Below are positions 51,176 through 59,218 of a stretch of 64,000 nt of DNA, piece by piece. Both the position numbers and the translations under genes were made by a program. The DNA comes from UBA877 sp034436335 (lineage in GTDB: Bacteria > Chloroflexota > Anaerolineae > Anaerolineales > Villigracilaceae), in contig DAOTVO010000037.1 in assembly GCA_034436335.1 (NCBI GenBank), positions 93,110 through 157,109 of the forward strand, given 5' to 3'. Within the stretch, counting starts at the first letter, position 1, and every line of letters starts with the position of its first letter. Under the pieces are notes generated by a model. The model did not search any database. It had not been told where the DNA came from and saw nothing but the letters and a program-made list of their open reading frames with translations.

Positions 51176-51751
51176 ATGATTTCGAGTCTTGACTCTGAAC
51201 TCCAATCTCACCAAACCGTTTTGGCCGAGACTGTCGCCCGGCAGGCACAGGTCATCGAGCAAATCAGCGCCGCCCTGGCCGATTGCTTCCGCCGCGGCGG
51301 CAAAGTTCTGTTGTGCGGCAACGGCGGCAGCGCCGCAGACGCCCAGCACGTGGCCGGTGAGTTCGTCAACCGCTTCCGCTTCGACCATCCGGCCCTGCCT
51401 GCCATTGCCCTGACGACCGATACATCCATCCTGACCGCCATCGGCAACGACTCGGCCTTCGAGTTCGTCTTCTCGCGGCAAGTGGAGGCGCTCGGCCGCC
51501 CCGGAGATGTGCTGGTGGGCATCAGCACGAGCGGCAAATCGCCGGATGTCCTGCGGGCGCTGGAAGCCGCGCGCCGAAACGGGCTGACGACGATCGGCTT
51601 TACCGGCGAGAAAGGCGCCGAGCACATGAAACCGCTTTGCAACCTGTGCCTGGCCGTCCCGTCGAACGAAACGCCGCGCATCCAGGAAGCGCACATCTTT
51701 GCCTGGCATGTGATTTGCGGCACAGTGGAACAAGCATTATTCCCCGCCTGA
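51176..51751 (+). CDS. gmhA: phosphoheptose isomerase-like SIS protein
   Basis: A 191-residue SIS-domain protein. VLLCGNGGSAADAQHVAGEFVNRFRFDHPALPAIALTTDTSILTAIGND is the GmhA signature. VGISTSGKSPDVLRALEAARRNGLTTIGFTG and the C-terminal HIFAWHVICGTVEQALF match. GmhA turns sedoheptulose-7-phosphate into D-glycero-heptose-7-phosphate. No HldE or HldD is in the window, so it may serve another aldose-ketose step in this block. AAGGAG precedes the ATG. Confidence 0.9.
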   Translation: MISSLDSELQSHQTVLAETVARQAQVIEQISAALADCFRRGGKVLLCGNGGSAADAQHVAGEFVNRFRFDHPALPAIALTTDTSILTAIGNDSAFEFVFSRQVEALGRPGDVLVGISTSGKSPDVLRALEAARRNGLTTIGFTGEKGAEHMKPLCNLCLAVPSNETPRIQEAHIFAWHVICGTVEQALFPA

Positions 51752-51830
51752 CTGAGGGCGGATGAACACAATCTACCCGCGTTCATCCGTGTTTATCTGT
51801 GACGAAAACTTTGCAAAAGAGAGGCTGAAT

Positions 51831-52712
51831 ATGAAGCGTGAAGTCAAAATCGGCAACCGCATGGTCGGCGACGGGCACCCCGCCTTCATCGTCGCCGAAA
51901 TCGGCATCAATCACAACGGCAGTTTGGAAATCGCCAAACAGATGATTGACGCCGCCGCCCGCGCCGGCGTGGACGCGGTCAAGTTCCAGAAGCGCACGCC
52001 GGAGGTTTGCACTCCCCCTGAACAACAGAAGCAGATGCGCGAAACTCCCTGGGGCCTTATCACCTACCTGGAGTACCGCTACAAGGTCGAATTCGGCGAA
52101 GCAGAGTACCGCGAAATTGACCGCTACTGCAAAGAAAAGGGCATTACGTGGTTCGCCTCGGTATGGGATGAACCCTCGGTGGACTTCATGGAACAGTTCG
52201 ATACCCCGGCCTACAAAATCCCCTCCGCGGCGCTCACCGACCACAACCTCCTGCGCTACGCCCGCAAGACCGGCAAACCGCTCATTGTTTCGACCGGCAT
52301 GTCCACCATGGAGCAGATTCGCGCTGCCGTCAAGGTGGTCGGCGTGGAAAATCTGATTCTTACCCACTGCACCAGCACCTACCCGTGCGAGCCGGAGGAA
52401 CTTAATCTGCGCGTCATCCAGACCCTGCGCAATGAGTTTCCCTGCCCGATCGGCTACTCCGGCCACGAGGTGGGTCTCGTCCCGCCGCAGGTGGCCGTGG
52501 CCTTGGGCGCGTGCATGGTCGAGCGTCATCTGACCCTCGACCGCGCCATGTGGGGCTCTGACCAGGCCGCCTCGGTCGAACCGGCCGGGTTCGAGCGGCT
52601 GGTCAAATACATCCGCACCGCCGAAGCCTCGCTGGGCGACGGCATCAAGCGCGTCTACGAGAGCGAACTGCCCTCGCTCAGGAAACTCCGCCGGGTGGTA
52701 TCGGGAGAATAA
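51831..52712 (+). CDS. N-acetylneuraminate synthase family protein (copy 2)
   Basis: A 293-residue paralogue of the enzyme at 47428. FIVAEIGINHNGSLEIAKQMIDAAARAGVDAVKFQKRTPEVCTPPEQ, STGMSTMEQIRAAVKVVG, GYSGHEVGLVPPQVAVALGACMVERHLTLDRAMWGSDQAASVEP are conserved. It too lacks the SAF domain. The stretch after QKRT (WGLITYLEYRYKVEFG) differs from copy 1, so the substrate may differ. The stop overlaps the next start. The spacer before it has a CGTTCATCCGTGTTTATC-type repeat. Confidence 0.92.
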   Translation: MKREVKIGNRMVGDGHPAFIVAEIGINHNGSLEIAKQMIDAAARAGVDAVKFQKRTPEVCTPPEQQKQMRETPWGLITYLEYRYKVEFGEAEYREIDRYCKEKGITWFASVWDEPSVDFMEQFDTPAYKIPSAALTDHNLLRYARKTGKPLIVSTGMSTMEQIRAAVKVVGVENLILTHCTSTYPCEPEELNLRVIQTLRNEFPCPIGYSGHEVGLVPPQVAVALGACMVERHLTLDRAMWGSDQAASVEPAGFERLVKYIRTAEASLGDGIKRVYESELPSLRKLRRVVSGE

Positions 52713-54337
52713 TGTTGCCTGTTTTGGAGATTGTTTCCCGTCGCCTCCGCCGTCTTGCCGAACTGGCGCGCGTGGCCTTCCTGTCCTGGAGTGTGACGCG
52801 CATCTCCCGCCCCACTCCTGACCGGCGGCCGGTGCTCTTTTTCAACGCCTCGACGCGCCTCTCTGGCCTCAGCCAGAACGCCGCCTTCTCGCTTCTAACC
52901 TCCTGGGCCGTTCGCTTGACCGGGACGCCGGCGGTGCATTTCGTCTGTCAACGCGGCATGAGTCGCTGTGTGCTTGGCACAGATGAGACCGACCTGTCGC
53001 GTCCCATGCCCTGTGGCATGTGCATTCGTCAGAGCCGCGCCAATTACCTCGGTGCGCCCACGCACTGGTTCGGCTACCACCGCGACGAGTCCCTCGCCGC
53101 CGTACTCCAACCCCTTCGTTTGGATGATCTCCTTTCCTACGAACACCCTCTTCCGCCCTCCTCATCACCCAATTCCTCATCACCTATTTCTTTGCCGTTA
53201 GGCTCTCTCGTCCTCCCCTCTTTGCGCTGGCGGCTGCGCTTGCATACCCTGAACGACGACGAAGACACCCGCTTCCTGGCGCGCGAGTTCATCCTCTCGG
53301 CCTGGAACATAGCGCAAAAATTCTCCGACATCCTGGCGCAGGAAAAACCTCAAGCAGTTGTGGTCTTCAACGGCTTGTTCTTCCCGGAAGCAACTGCCGC
53401 CTGGCTGGCCCGTCAGCACAATATTCGCGTCATCACTTACGAATCGGGCTTCCAACCCTTTAGCGGTTATTTCGCCGAAGGCCAGGCCACAGCCTACCCG
53501 ATCGTCATTCCAGATGTCGAACTGACCCCGGCCCAGAACGCCCGCCTGGACGCCGACCTGGAACGCCGCTGGAAAGGCGATTTCACCATGGCCGGCGTGC
53601 GCTTCTGGAAACAGATGCAGCAGGAACTTCCCCCCTCCCTGTTGCAAAAAGCCGGTCAGTTCAAGCAGACGGTGGTCATCTTTTCCAATGTGATTTTCGA
53701 CACCTCCCAACTCCACGCCAACATCCTCTTCAAAGACATGTTCGCCTGGCTGGATGAATTGACAAGCGTCATCCGCGCCCATCCTGAGACGCTCTTCCTC
53801 CTGCGCGCCCACCCCGACGAAACCCGCCCCGGCAAGGCCAGCCGCGAGACGGTCGCCGGCTGGTACGCCCGAAATGCGGCGCGCTTGCCCAATCTTCTGC
53901 TCATTCCCCCGGAAGAGCCAATCAGTTCCTACGCGCTGATTCGACAGGCTCGCTTTGTCCTGGTGTATAACTCAACCATCGGGATGGAAGCCATCCTGAT
54001 GGAAAAACCAAGCCTGGCCGCCGGTCGTTCACCCTCGGTGCAGTTCGATACCGTCTTCTACGAAGATACGCCCAAAGCCTACTGGTCTCGCCTTGAACGC
54101 TGGCTGACCGGAGGTCCCGACCCCGTCACCCCTGACCGCATCCGGCGCACACGCCGTTTTATCTACTACCGCACCTACCGCTTCTCGCTCCCCTTTGGCG
54201 AATTCCTCGAAACCACGCAGCCGGTTGGATACGTGCGCCTCAAGCGATTCTCTCCCTCTGCCTTGCTCCAATCGCCGACCATGCGGGCAATTCTAGGCGG
54301 GCTATTCGAAGGGAAACGGTTTGAGGTTGATGTTTAA
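52712..54337 (+). CDS. capsule polysaccharide biosynthesis-type protein
   Basis: A 541-residue GT-B-like protein. VLFFNASTRLSGLSQNAAFSLLTSWAVRLTGTPAVHFVCQRGMSRCVLGT opens it, with CGMCIRQSR giving a Cys cluster (C-x2-C). VVVFNGLFFPEATAAWLARQHNIRVITYESGFQPFSGYF and LLRAHPDETRPGK, then SSYALIRQARFVLVYNSTIGMEAILMEKPSLAAG, form the donor side. A Ser/Pro-rich insertion near residues 149-162 comes from a repeat. Its activity is unknown; it may use the CMP-sugar made upstream. Confidence 0.78.
   Translation: MLPVLEIVSRRLRRLAELARVAFLSWSVTRISRPTPDRRPVLFFNASTRLSGLSQNAAFSLLTSWAVRLTGTPAVHFVCQRGMSRCVLGTDETDLSRPMPCGMCIRQSRANYLGAPTHWFGYHRDESLAAVLQPLRLDDLLSYEHPLPPSSSPNSSSPISLPLGSLVLPSLRWRLRLHTLNDDEDTRFLAREFILSAWNIAQKFSDILAQEKPQAVVVFNGLFFPEATAAWLARQHNIRVITYESGFQPFSGYFAEGQATAYPIVIPDVELTPAQNARLDADLERRWKGDFTMAGVRFWKQMQQELPPSLLQKAGQFKQTVVIFSNVIFDTSQLHANILFKDMFAWLDELTSVIRAHPETLFLLRAHPDETRPGKASRETVAGWYARNAARLPNLLLIPPEEPISSYALIRQARFVLVYNSTIGMEAILMEKPSLAAGRSPSVQFDTVFYEDTPKAYWSRLERWLTGGPDPVTPDRIRRTRRFIYYRTYRFSLPFGEFLETTQPVGYVRLKRFSPSALLQSPTMRAILGGLFEGKRFEVDV
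53157..53196. repeat. CTCATCACC repeat inside the capsule gene
   Basis: Two near-copies of CTCATCACC(C)AATTC stand in tandem in the coding sequence and are read as SSSPNSSSPIS. The surrounding protein is otherwise ordered, so this may be an inserted intergenic-type repeat. Confidence 0.5.
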
Positions 54338-55265
54338 CCCATCGCTGGTGATTCGCGCCTACAACGAGGAACGCCACATCGGGCGGCTGTTGGAAGGAGT
54401 GCGCCGCCAAACGGTGACGGACGTGGAGGTGATTCTGGTCGATTCCGGCTCGACCGACGCCACGCCCGCCATCGCCGCGCAATACGGGGCGAAGATTGTC
54501 CGCATCTCCCCGCAGGAATTCACCTTCGGACGTTCTCTGAACCTGGGAGTGGCTGCCGCGACCCGCGACCTGGTCGTCATTGCCAGCGCCCACGTCTATC
54601 CGGTCTATCCCGACTGGCTGGAGCGCCTGCTCGAACCCTTCGCCGACCCACAGGTGGCGCTCACCTACGGCAAACAGCGCGGCGATGAGAATTCGAAATT
54701 CTCCGAACACCAAATCTTTGCCCGCTGGTTCCCCGAAGAGTCGAACCCGGACCAGCCGCATCCCTTCTGCAACAACGCCAACGCTGCCATCCGCCGCGCG
54801 CTGTGGGAAGCACATCCCTACGACGAGACCCTCACCGGCCTGGAAGACCTGGCCTGGGCCAAATGGGCACATTCGCAGGGGTGGCGCATCGCCTACGCCG
54901 CCGAGGCGGAGGTGATTCACGTCCATAACGAGACCCCGCGCGGGGTCCTCAACCGCTACCGGCGCGAGGGGATGGCCTTCAAGCGCATCTACCCGGAGGC
55001 CCACTTCAGTCTGTACGATTTTGCCCGCAACCTGATTGCCAGCATCGGCTTCGACCTGCTCCATGCCGCCCGCTCCCGCCGTTTCTGGCGCAGCCTGGTA
55101 AGCATCTTCTGGTTCCGGGCGGCGCAGTTTTGGGGAACGTACCAGGGCTACCGGCATTCCAGCCTGGTGACGCCGGATTTACGCCAGACGTTTTACTATC
55201 ACGTCGGCTGGGAAAAGCCTAGCCCGGCAAAGCGGGAGGTGGAGCCGATTCGGTACAACGAGTGA
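54330..55265 (+). CDS. GT2 glycosyltransferase
   Basis: A 311-residue GT-A enzyme, last of the polysaccharide operon. SLVIRAYNEERHIGRLLEGVRRQTVTDVEVILVDSGSTDATPAI is the donor site, and FGRSLNLGVAAATRDLVVIASAHVYPV takes the DxD place with SAH. CNNANAAIRRALWEAHPYDETLTGLEDLAWAKWA follows (ED acid). It resembles rhamnosyl- and related transferases. The ATG at 54330 overlaps the previous gene; two TTG codons upstream are in frame. Confidence 0.86.
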   Translation: MFNPSLVIRAYNEERHIGRLLEGVRRQTVTDVEVILVDSGSTDATPAIAAQYGAKIVRISPQEFTFGRSLNLGVAAATRDLVVIASAHVYPVYPDWLERLLEPFADPQVALTYGKQRGDENSKFSEHQIFARWFPEESNPDQPHPFCNNANAAIRRALWEAHPYDETLTGLEDLAWAKWAHSQGWRIAYAAEAEVIHVHNETPRGVLNRYRREGMAFKRIYPEAHFSLYDFARNLIASIGFDLLHAARSRRFWRSLVSIFWFRAAQFWGTYQGYRHSSLVTPDLRQTFYYHVGWEKPSPAKREVEPIRYNE

Positions 55266-55371
55266 CTTTCCGCAGAGTTTGTCATTGCGGGACAAGCAAA
55301 GTTGCGGGGTTCGATGGAGAGATTGTCGGTCAGGCTTCGCAACCGACTGCCTGTGCAAAACGCCTAATTTA

Positions 55372-55402
55372 GCCGCCTTGACAGGGCGGTCTTTTTTTTT
55401 TC
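55372..55402 (+). terminator. rho-independent terminator of the polysaccharide operon
   Basis: CCGCC (55373-55377) pairs with GGCGG (55385-55389) around a short loop and is followed by TCTTTTTTTTTTTCG. It lies about 105 bases after the last glycosyltransferase gene. The bases 55266-55371 hold no gene. Confidence 0.8.
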
Positions 55403-55508
55403 GTGGATGCCGATGCCCACGACCGCGAGGTCATCGGCGATTTCACCCGTCCCGACGGCTCGCTGAAAGAGATACCCGCCCAGCGCAAGAAACTGGAGGC
55501 CATTCTGC
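55403..55508 (+). pseudogene. remnant of a DUF2087 gene
   Basis: The plus-strand frame beginning VDADAHDREVIGDFTRPDGS and continuing LKEIPAQRKKLEAIL looks like the DUF2087 core (DGxLKxIPAxRKK). It has no start codon or ribosome site. It breaks off where the minus-strand DUF711 gene becomes recognisable. It seems to be a leftover fragment at a rearrangement junction, antisense to the last codons of DUF711. Confidence 0.55.
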
Positions 55509-56687
55509 TGCCCCCAGCACCCCGCCCAGCGCCTCGGCCTCCAGCGCCAGGACGCGGCTGTTGGCAAAGAAGCCGAAATCGAAGGAGGTCGGCTCGCCCG
55601 CCCCTTTGCCGGGGATGGGCATCAGCCGCGCCGTGAGGGGCTTGTCGAGCCGCAGCGCCAGGGCCGAGAGGTCGAGCAGCAGGGCGGCGATTTGTTCGCA
55701 GGTCACATCGCCGGGCAGCGGGACGGTATCCAGCCCGGTGCCGCAGACGGCCGAATAAAGCAGCAAGTCTTTGACCGTCAACATCCCCTCGGCGGCGCGG
55801 CGCGCCAGGACGGCATCTTCCAGCACCGGCTGCATGAAGCCGTTAAAGCCAGCGCGCGGGAAATCGGCCCGCTCGATAGCCTCGGTCAGGAGGGCAGCCG
55901 CGGCCAGCGACCCATGCAGGCCGATTTTAGGGACGCCCATGCGCTCGACCGCCGCGCCGAGCGATTTGGACTCTTCCGGGAAGGGGGCGAGCGAAAAGTC
56001 AATGCCGCCGAAGCGCGCCTGGTGCTTGAATTTCAAGAAGTCCGCCACGCGGCCCAATTTGCGGGCATGGGTTTCCAATTCCTCGATCATTGCCCGGCGT
56101 CCGTCATCCACCGTCCGCGCCTGCTCGAAGGCGCGAACGGCCACGTCGGCGGCCTCCATCGCCAGGGCAAAGGCGGGGCTATCGCCCTCGTGGTAAGCGG
56201 CTGGGAAGAAGGGCGCACCCGCCGGGACGTTCGCCAGCGCGGCGAAGCGCAGGTTGGCAAAACCGTTCGGGTCGAGCGGCGCCAGGCGGACGATGACCTC
56301 GGCACAGGCCTGCACCGCCTGGGGGAAAATCCGTCCCTTTTCGGCCATCACCCCGCCGAAAAAGATGTTCTCAGAAGCGGCGACTGCATCGGGAATCAGC
56401 GCATAACTCTGCGAGGAATCCGGCCGCGCCGGCCCCAGTGAAGCATAAGCCAGACCGATTTCCGGCAGAAGGCGGCTGAGGGCCTCGGCCAGGCGCGGCA
56501 TCTCGTTGACTTTTTGTCCCAGCAGGCGTGGGAAGGGGATTGTCGCCAGACGCGTGGTCTGCACCTCGTAGTCTTCGGCCTCCAAGGCGGCTTTGGCCTC
56601 GGCCAGGAACGCGCTCGCCTGCCGCAAGGTCTTCTCATTCAGCGGCCAGCCGGGGTTGCAAAAGTAGGTGATGGAACGAATTTTCAT
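55443..56687 (-). CDS. DUF711 (UPF0210-like) family protein
   Basis: A 414-residue protein of the DUF711 family. KIRSITYFCNPGWPLN, FGGVMAEKGRIFPQAVQACAEVI, FKHQARFGGIDFSLAPFPEESKSLGAAVERMGVPKIGLHGSLAAAALLTEAI, DLLLYSAVCGTGLDTVPLPGDVT and FDFGFFANSRVLAL are its blocks. The function is unknown. The last 25 or so residues (AAEWPPVSCAGRVSLSASRRDG) are antisense to a DUF2087 fragment and so are probably not the native end. It starts beside the tandem array. Confidence 0.85.
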   Translation of the reverse strand: MKIRSITYFCNPGWPLNEKTLRQASAFLAEAKAALEAEDYEVQTTRLATIPFPRLLGQKVNEMPRLAEALSRLLPEIGLAYASLGPARPDSSQSYALIPDAVAASENIFFGGVMAEKGRIFPQAVQACAEVIVRLAPLDPNGFANLRFAALANVPAGAPFFPAAYHEGDSPAFALAMEAADVAVRAFEQARTVDDGRRAMIEELETHARKLGRVADFLKFKHQARFGGIDFSLAPFPEESKSLGAAVERMGVPKIGLHGSLAAAALLTEAIERADFPRAGFNGFMQPVLEDAVLARRAAEGMLTVKDLLLYSAVCGTGLDTVPLPGDVTCEQIAALLLDLSALALRLDKPLTARLMPIPGKGAGEPTSFDFGFFANSRVLALEAEALGGVLGAAEWPPVSCAGRVSLSASRRDG

Positions 56688-56713
56688 GATTTCTGTCCCT
56701 ATTCTCTATCTTA

Positions 56714-57022
56714 CTCTGTTTATCCCTGGTTCATCTCCGTTTATCTCCGTTCATCTCTGGTTCATCTCTGGTTCATCTCTGGTTCATCTCCGTTCATCTC
56801 CGTTTATCTCTGGTTCATCTCCGTTCATCTCCGTTTATCTCCGTTCATCTCTGGTTCATCTCTGGTTCATCTCCGTTTATCTCCGTTTATCTCTGGTTCA
56901 TCTCCGTTCATCCCTGGTTCATCCCTGGTTTATCCCTGTTTATCCCTGTTCATCCCTGGTTATCCCTGGTTTATCCCTGTTCATCCCTGGTTATCCCTGG
57001 TTTATCCCTGTTTATCCCTGGT
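56714..57022. repeat. tandem array of 10/11-bp units (GGTTCATCTCT, CCGTTTATCT, CCCTGTTTATC)
   Basis: Roughly 29 units of the forms TCTGGTTCATC, TCCGTTCATC, TCCGTTTATC, CCTGGTTCATC and CCTGTTTATC follow each other without spacer. The leftmost part is of the TCT/TCC type and the right part of the CCC type. The array fills the 314 bases between DUF711 and the RNA methyltransferase and runs into the end of the latter. It contains no other gene. Confidence 0.9.
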
Positions 57023-57787
57023 TCTGTTTTGCCGCACCACCTCAAACATCAGCACCGCCCCGGCGACGCCGGCGTTGAGCGATTCCATCCCGCCGGGCAT
57101 GGGGATGCTGACCGGCGCGGTCGCCAGCGCCCTCGCCGCAGGCGACGCCCCCTCGGCCTCGCCGCCGACGATGAGCGCCAGGGGCAAGCGCAGGTCGGTC
57201 TCCCAGCAGGGCAGGCCGTCCATATCGGCCAGGAGAACGCGCAGGCCCGAGGTGTGCGCCCGGATCTCGTCCCAGGTCAGGGACAGGATCGGCAGGCGGA
57301 AGTGCGCCCCCATGCCGGCGCGGACGACTTTTGGGGCGAAGGGGTCGGTCGTCTCGGGCGGGAGGAAGACGGCCTGCACCCCGGCCGCGACCGCCGTGCG
57401 CAAGAGCGTGCCGAGGTTGCCGGGGTCGCGAATCTGGTCAGGGATGAGAATAAAGTCGAAGTTCGAGGCCGGCAGGTCAGGGGTCGGCAGGTTGAGCACG
57501 GCCAGGACGCCCTGGGTGTTACCGGTGTCGCTGAGGGCATTCAGCAGGTGGTCTGCGACCCGTTCCACTTCCACACCATGAGACTGCAGCCCGGCAACCA
57601 GCGACTGCCCGCGTTCGCTCAGCGTCTCGCCGGCCAGGGCAAAACGGAACGGCCAGCCAGCGGCGAGGGCCTCCTCCACCAGCCGCACGCCCTCGGCCAC
57701 GAAGGCGTTCTCCTGGCGGCGTTCCTTGGGGCGGCCCAGCAGGGCGCGCACGAGTTTGAGTTTGGGGTTTTGGGCCGAGGTGAGCAT
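57002..57787 (-). CDS. TrmH/SpoU family RNA 2'-O-methyltransferase
   Basis: A 261-residue SPOUT methyltransferase. The substrate-binding N-terminus has SAQNPKLKLVRALLGRPKERRQENAFVAEGVRLVEEAL. The knot motifs are FILIPDQIRDPGNLGTLLRTAVAAGVQAVFL, LALIVGGEAEGAS and VSIPMPGGMESLNAGVAGAVLMFEVVRQ. It methylates ribose in rRNA or tRNA. The last codons (TRDKQG) and the stop lie in the tandem array. It belongs to the RlmB/TsnR-like group; the target base is unknown. Confidence 0.92.
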   Translation of the reverse strand: MLTSAQNPKLKLVRALLGRPKERRQENAFVAEGVRLVEEALAAGWPFRFALAGETLSERGQSLVAGLQSHGVEVERVADHLLNALSDTGNTQGVLAVLNLPTPDLPASNFDFILIPDQIRDPGNLGTLLRTAVAAGVQAVFLPPETTDPFAPKVVRAGMGAHFRLPILSLTWDEIRAHTSGLRVLLADMDGLPCWETDLRLPLALIVGGEAEGASPAARALATAPVSIPMPGGMESLNAGVAGAVLMFEVVRQNRTRDKQG

Positions 57788-57808
57788 GAGAGGGTAGACG
57801 GTGGAGCG

Positions 57809-58366
57809 TTATTCGAAGGTCGCCCAGGCGGCGCGAAAAGCCTGGACGGTCTCGTCATCAAACAGCACCAGGCGGATCAATCGGAGAGGCGAGGAACGGG
57901 CAGAGACATGGTCGCGCAGGGCGGCGAGGATGATTTGAGCGGCGCGGTCCTTGGGGAAGCCGAAGATGCCGGTTGAGAGGGCGGGCAGGGCGAGGGAGGT
58001 CAGCCCTAGTTCGTCGGCGGCGTGCAGCGCCCCGGCGACAGCCGCGGCCAGTTTGGCGTCTTCCTGCCCCTCGCCCCAGACCGGCCCGACGGCATGGATG
58101 ACGTAGCGGCAGGGCAGGCGTCCGCTGGAGGTGATGGCAGGCGCGTCGGGGGTCACCAGGCCGCGTTCCCGCACCCAGGCATCCGATTCCTGCTGGATGC
58201 GCTCGCCGCCGCGCTGGACGATGGCCCAAGCCAGCCCGCCGCCGTGATGCAGGTAGGCGTTGGCGGCATTGACGATGGCGTCGGTGGTCTCGGTGGTCAG
58301 GTCGCCCTGCACGAGTTGCAGACGCACCCCGCCGGGCAGACGGGTTTCGGCCAGAACGGTGTTCAT
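57809..58366 (-). CDS. macro-domain ADP-ribose-binding protein
   Basis: A 185-residue macro-domain protein. LQLVQGDLTTETTDAIVNAANAYLHHGGGLAWAIVQRGGERIQQES and YVIHAVGPVWGEG, then ALPALSTGIFGFPKDRAAQIIL, are the ADP-ribose-binding loops. It probably removes ADP-ribose from proteins or hydrolyses O-acetyl-ADP-ribose. The ATG at 58366 is chosen; a longer frame runs into a palindromic repeat upstream. It lies 22 bases before the TrmH-type gene. Confidence 0.92.
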   Translation of the reverse strand: MNTVLAETRLPGGVRLQLVQGDLTTETTDAIVNAANAYLHHGGGLAWAIVQRGGERIQQESDAWVRERGLVTPDAPAITSSGRLPCRYVIHAVGPVWGEGQEDAKLAAAVAGALHAADELGLTSLALPALSTGIFGFPKDRAAQIILAALRDHVSARSSPLRLIRLVLFDDETVQAFRAAWATFE

Positions 58367-58390
58367 GAGACGTATTTTAACCCTAAACAA

Positions 58391-58417
58391 GTAGGTCGGA
58401 TTGGCAATCCGACCTAC
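58391..58417. repeat. 27-bp perfect GTAGGTCGG palindrome, intergenic
   Basis: The arms GTAGGTCGGATTG and CAATCCGACCTAC are perfect inverted copies around one G. This is the best copy of the element in the window, between the macro-domain gene and rplT. Confidence 0.9.
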
Positions 58418-58422
58418 GAAAC

Positions 58423-58447
58423 AAAAAAAGGCGGGATAAATCCCGCC
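58423..58447 (-). terminator. rho-independent terminator of infC-rpmI-rplT
   Basis: On the minus strand GGCGGGA / TCCCGCC with a four-base loop is followed by seven T and GTTTCG. It lies 25 bases after the rplT stop. Confidence 0.85.
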
Positions 58448-58471
58448 CCACGAAGGACTGAAAGGCAAAAT

Positions 58472-58819
58472 TCACTTTGCTGCTTGCGCCACCACAGCGG
58501 CAAACGCCTGCGGGTCGCGCACGGCCAGGTCGGCCAGCATCTTGCGGTTGAGGGTGATGTTGGCCTTTTTGAGCGCCGCCATCAGCCGGCTGTAGGTGGT
58601 GCCATTCAGGCGGGCGGCGGCGTTAATGCGCACAATCCACAGTTTGCGCAGGTCGCGCCGGCGAACGCGGCGGTCGCGCGAGGAATACCACATGCTCTTC
58701 AGCATCGCCTCGTTGGCGCGCTTGAACAGGCGGTGTTTCGCTCCGCGCTGACCTTTGGTGTATTTCAAAACTTTCTTGTGACGTAGGTGACCATGGGGTC
58801 CACCTTTTACACGAGCCAT
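58472..58819 (-). CDS. rplT: 50S ribosomal protein L20
   Basis: A 115-residue basic ribosomal protein. MARVKGGPHGHLRHKKVLKYTKGQRGAKHRLFKRANEAMLKSMWYSSRDRRVRRRDLRKLWIVRINAAAR is the classic L20 pattern. It binds 23S rRNA early in assembly and in many bacteria represses its own operon. AGGAGG precedes the ATG. The 118-base spacer to rpmI is unusually long and includes a run of eight T on the coding strand. Confidence 0.98.
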   Translation of the reverse strand: MARVKGGPHGHLRHKKVLKYTKGQRGAKHRLFKRANEAMLKSMWYSSRDRRVRRRDLRKLWIVRINAAARLNGTTYSRLMAALKKANITLNRKMLADLAVRDPQAFAAVVAQAAK

Positions 58820-58937
58820 TGTTTTACCTCCTGCGAGCCTCCGGGCGCCGGGGCAGGGTCACTGCCATCCAGTTGCATACACCCGGGAGCCGCAAATGAA
58901 AAAAAACGGATACGACTCTCAGCCTCGTACAGACGTA

Positions 58938-59168
58938 CTACGGCTTCATGTGCGGGGCCAGACGGCGAATGCGCTTGATAATTCCGCGTCCTTTGACCGG
59001 AATCATCTCACCGAACAAGGCCTTCACCCGCCGCGATGACTTGCGGCGCAGGTGCGCCTTGCCGCCTTTGGTGCGCACAATCTTCCCAGACCCGGTGATG
59101 CCAAAGCGCTTGGAGGTCGCCTTGTGGGTCTTCAGTTTGTACTTACCTTCCTTCTGCTTGCGCGGCAC
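58938..59168 (-). CDS. rpmI: 50S ribosomal protein L35
   Basis: A 76-residue basic protein. PRKQKEGKYKLKTHKATSKRFGITGSGKIVRTKGGKAHLRRKSSRRVKAL is L35. The start is taken as GTG at 59168, with AAAGGAG eight bases upstream. An ATG further upstream in frame would add an unlikely extension and overlap infC. The last residues are RIRRLAPHMKP. It lies 50 bases after infC. Confidence 0.95.
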   Translation of the reverse strand: MPRKQKEGKYKLKTHKATSKRFGITGSGKIVRTKGGKAHLRRKSSRRVKALFGEMIPVKGRGIIKRIRRLAPHMKP

Positions 59169-59218
59169 AGCAAATACTCCTTTACACAAGATTTCGCGGG
59201 ATGTTACTCCCGCGTTGG

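Noticed and set aside
51762..51830. Upstream extension of the second neuB-like gene
   Set aside because: It is encoded by a GTTCATCC/GTTTATC-type repeat; the ATG at 51831 aligns with the start of the first copy.
56714..57022. Possible CRISPR array
   Set aside because: The units are 10-11 bases, contiguous and without unique spacers; no cas genes are nearby.
57809..58468. Longer macro-domain protein starting at 58468
   Set aside because: The extra 34 residues are translated terminator and palindrome sequence; the ATG at 58366 begins the conserved domain.
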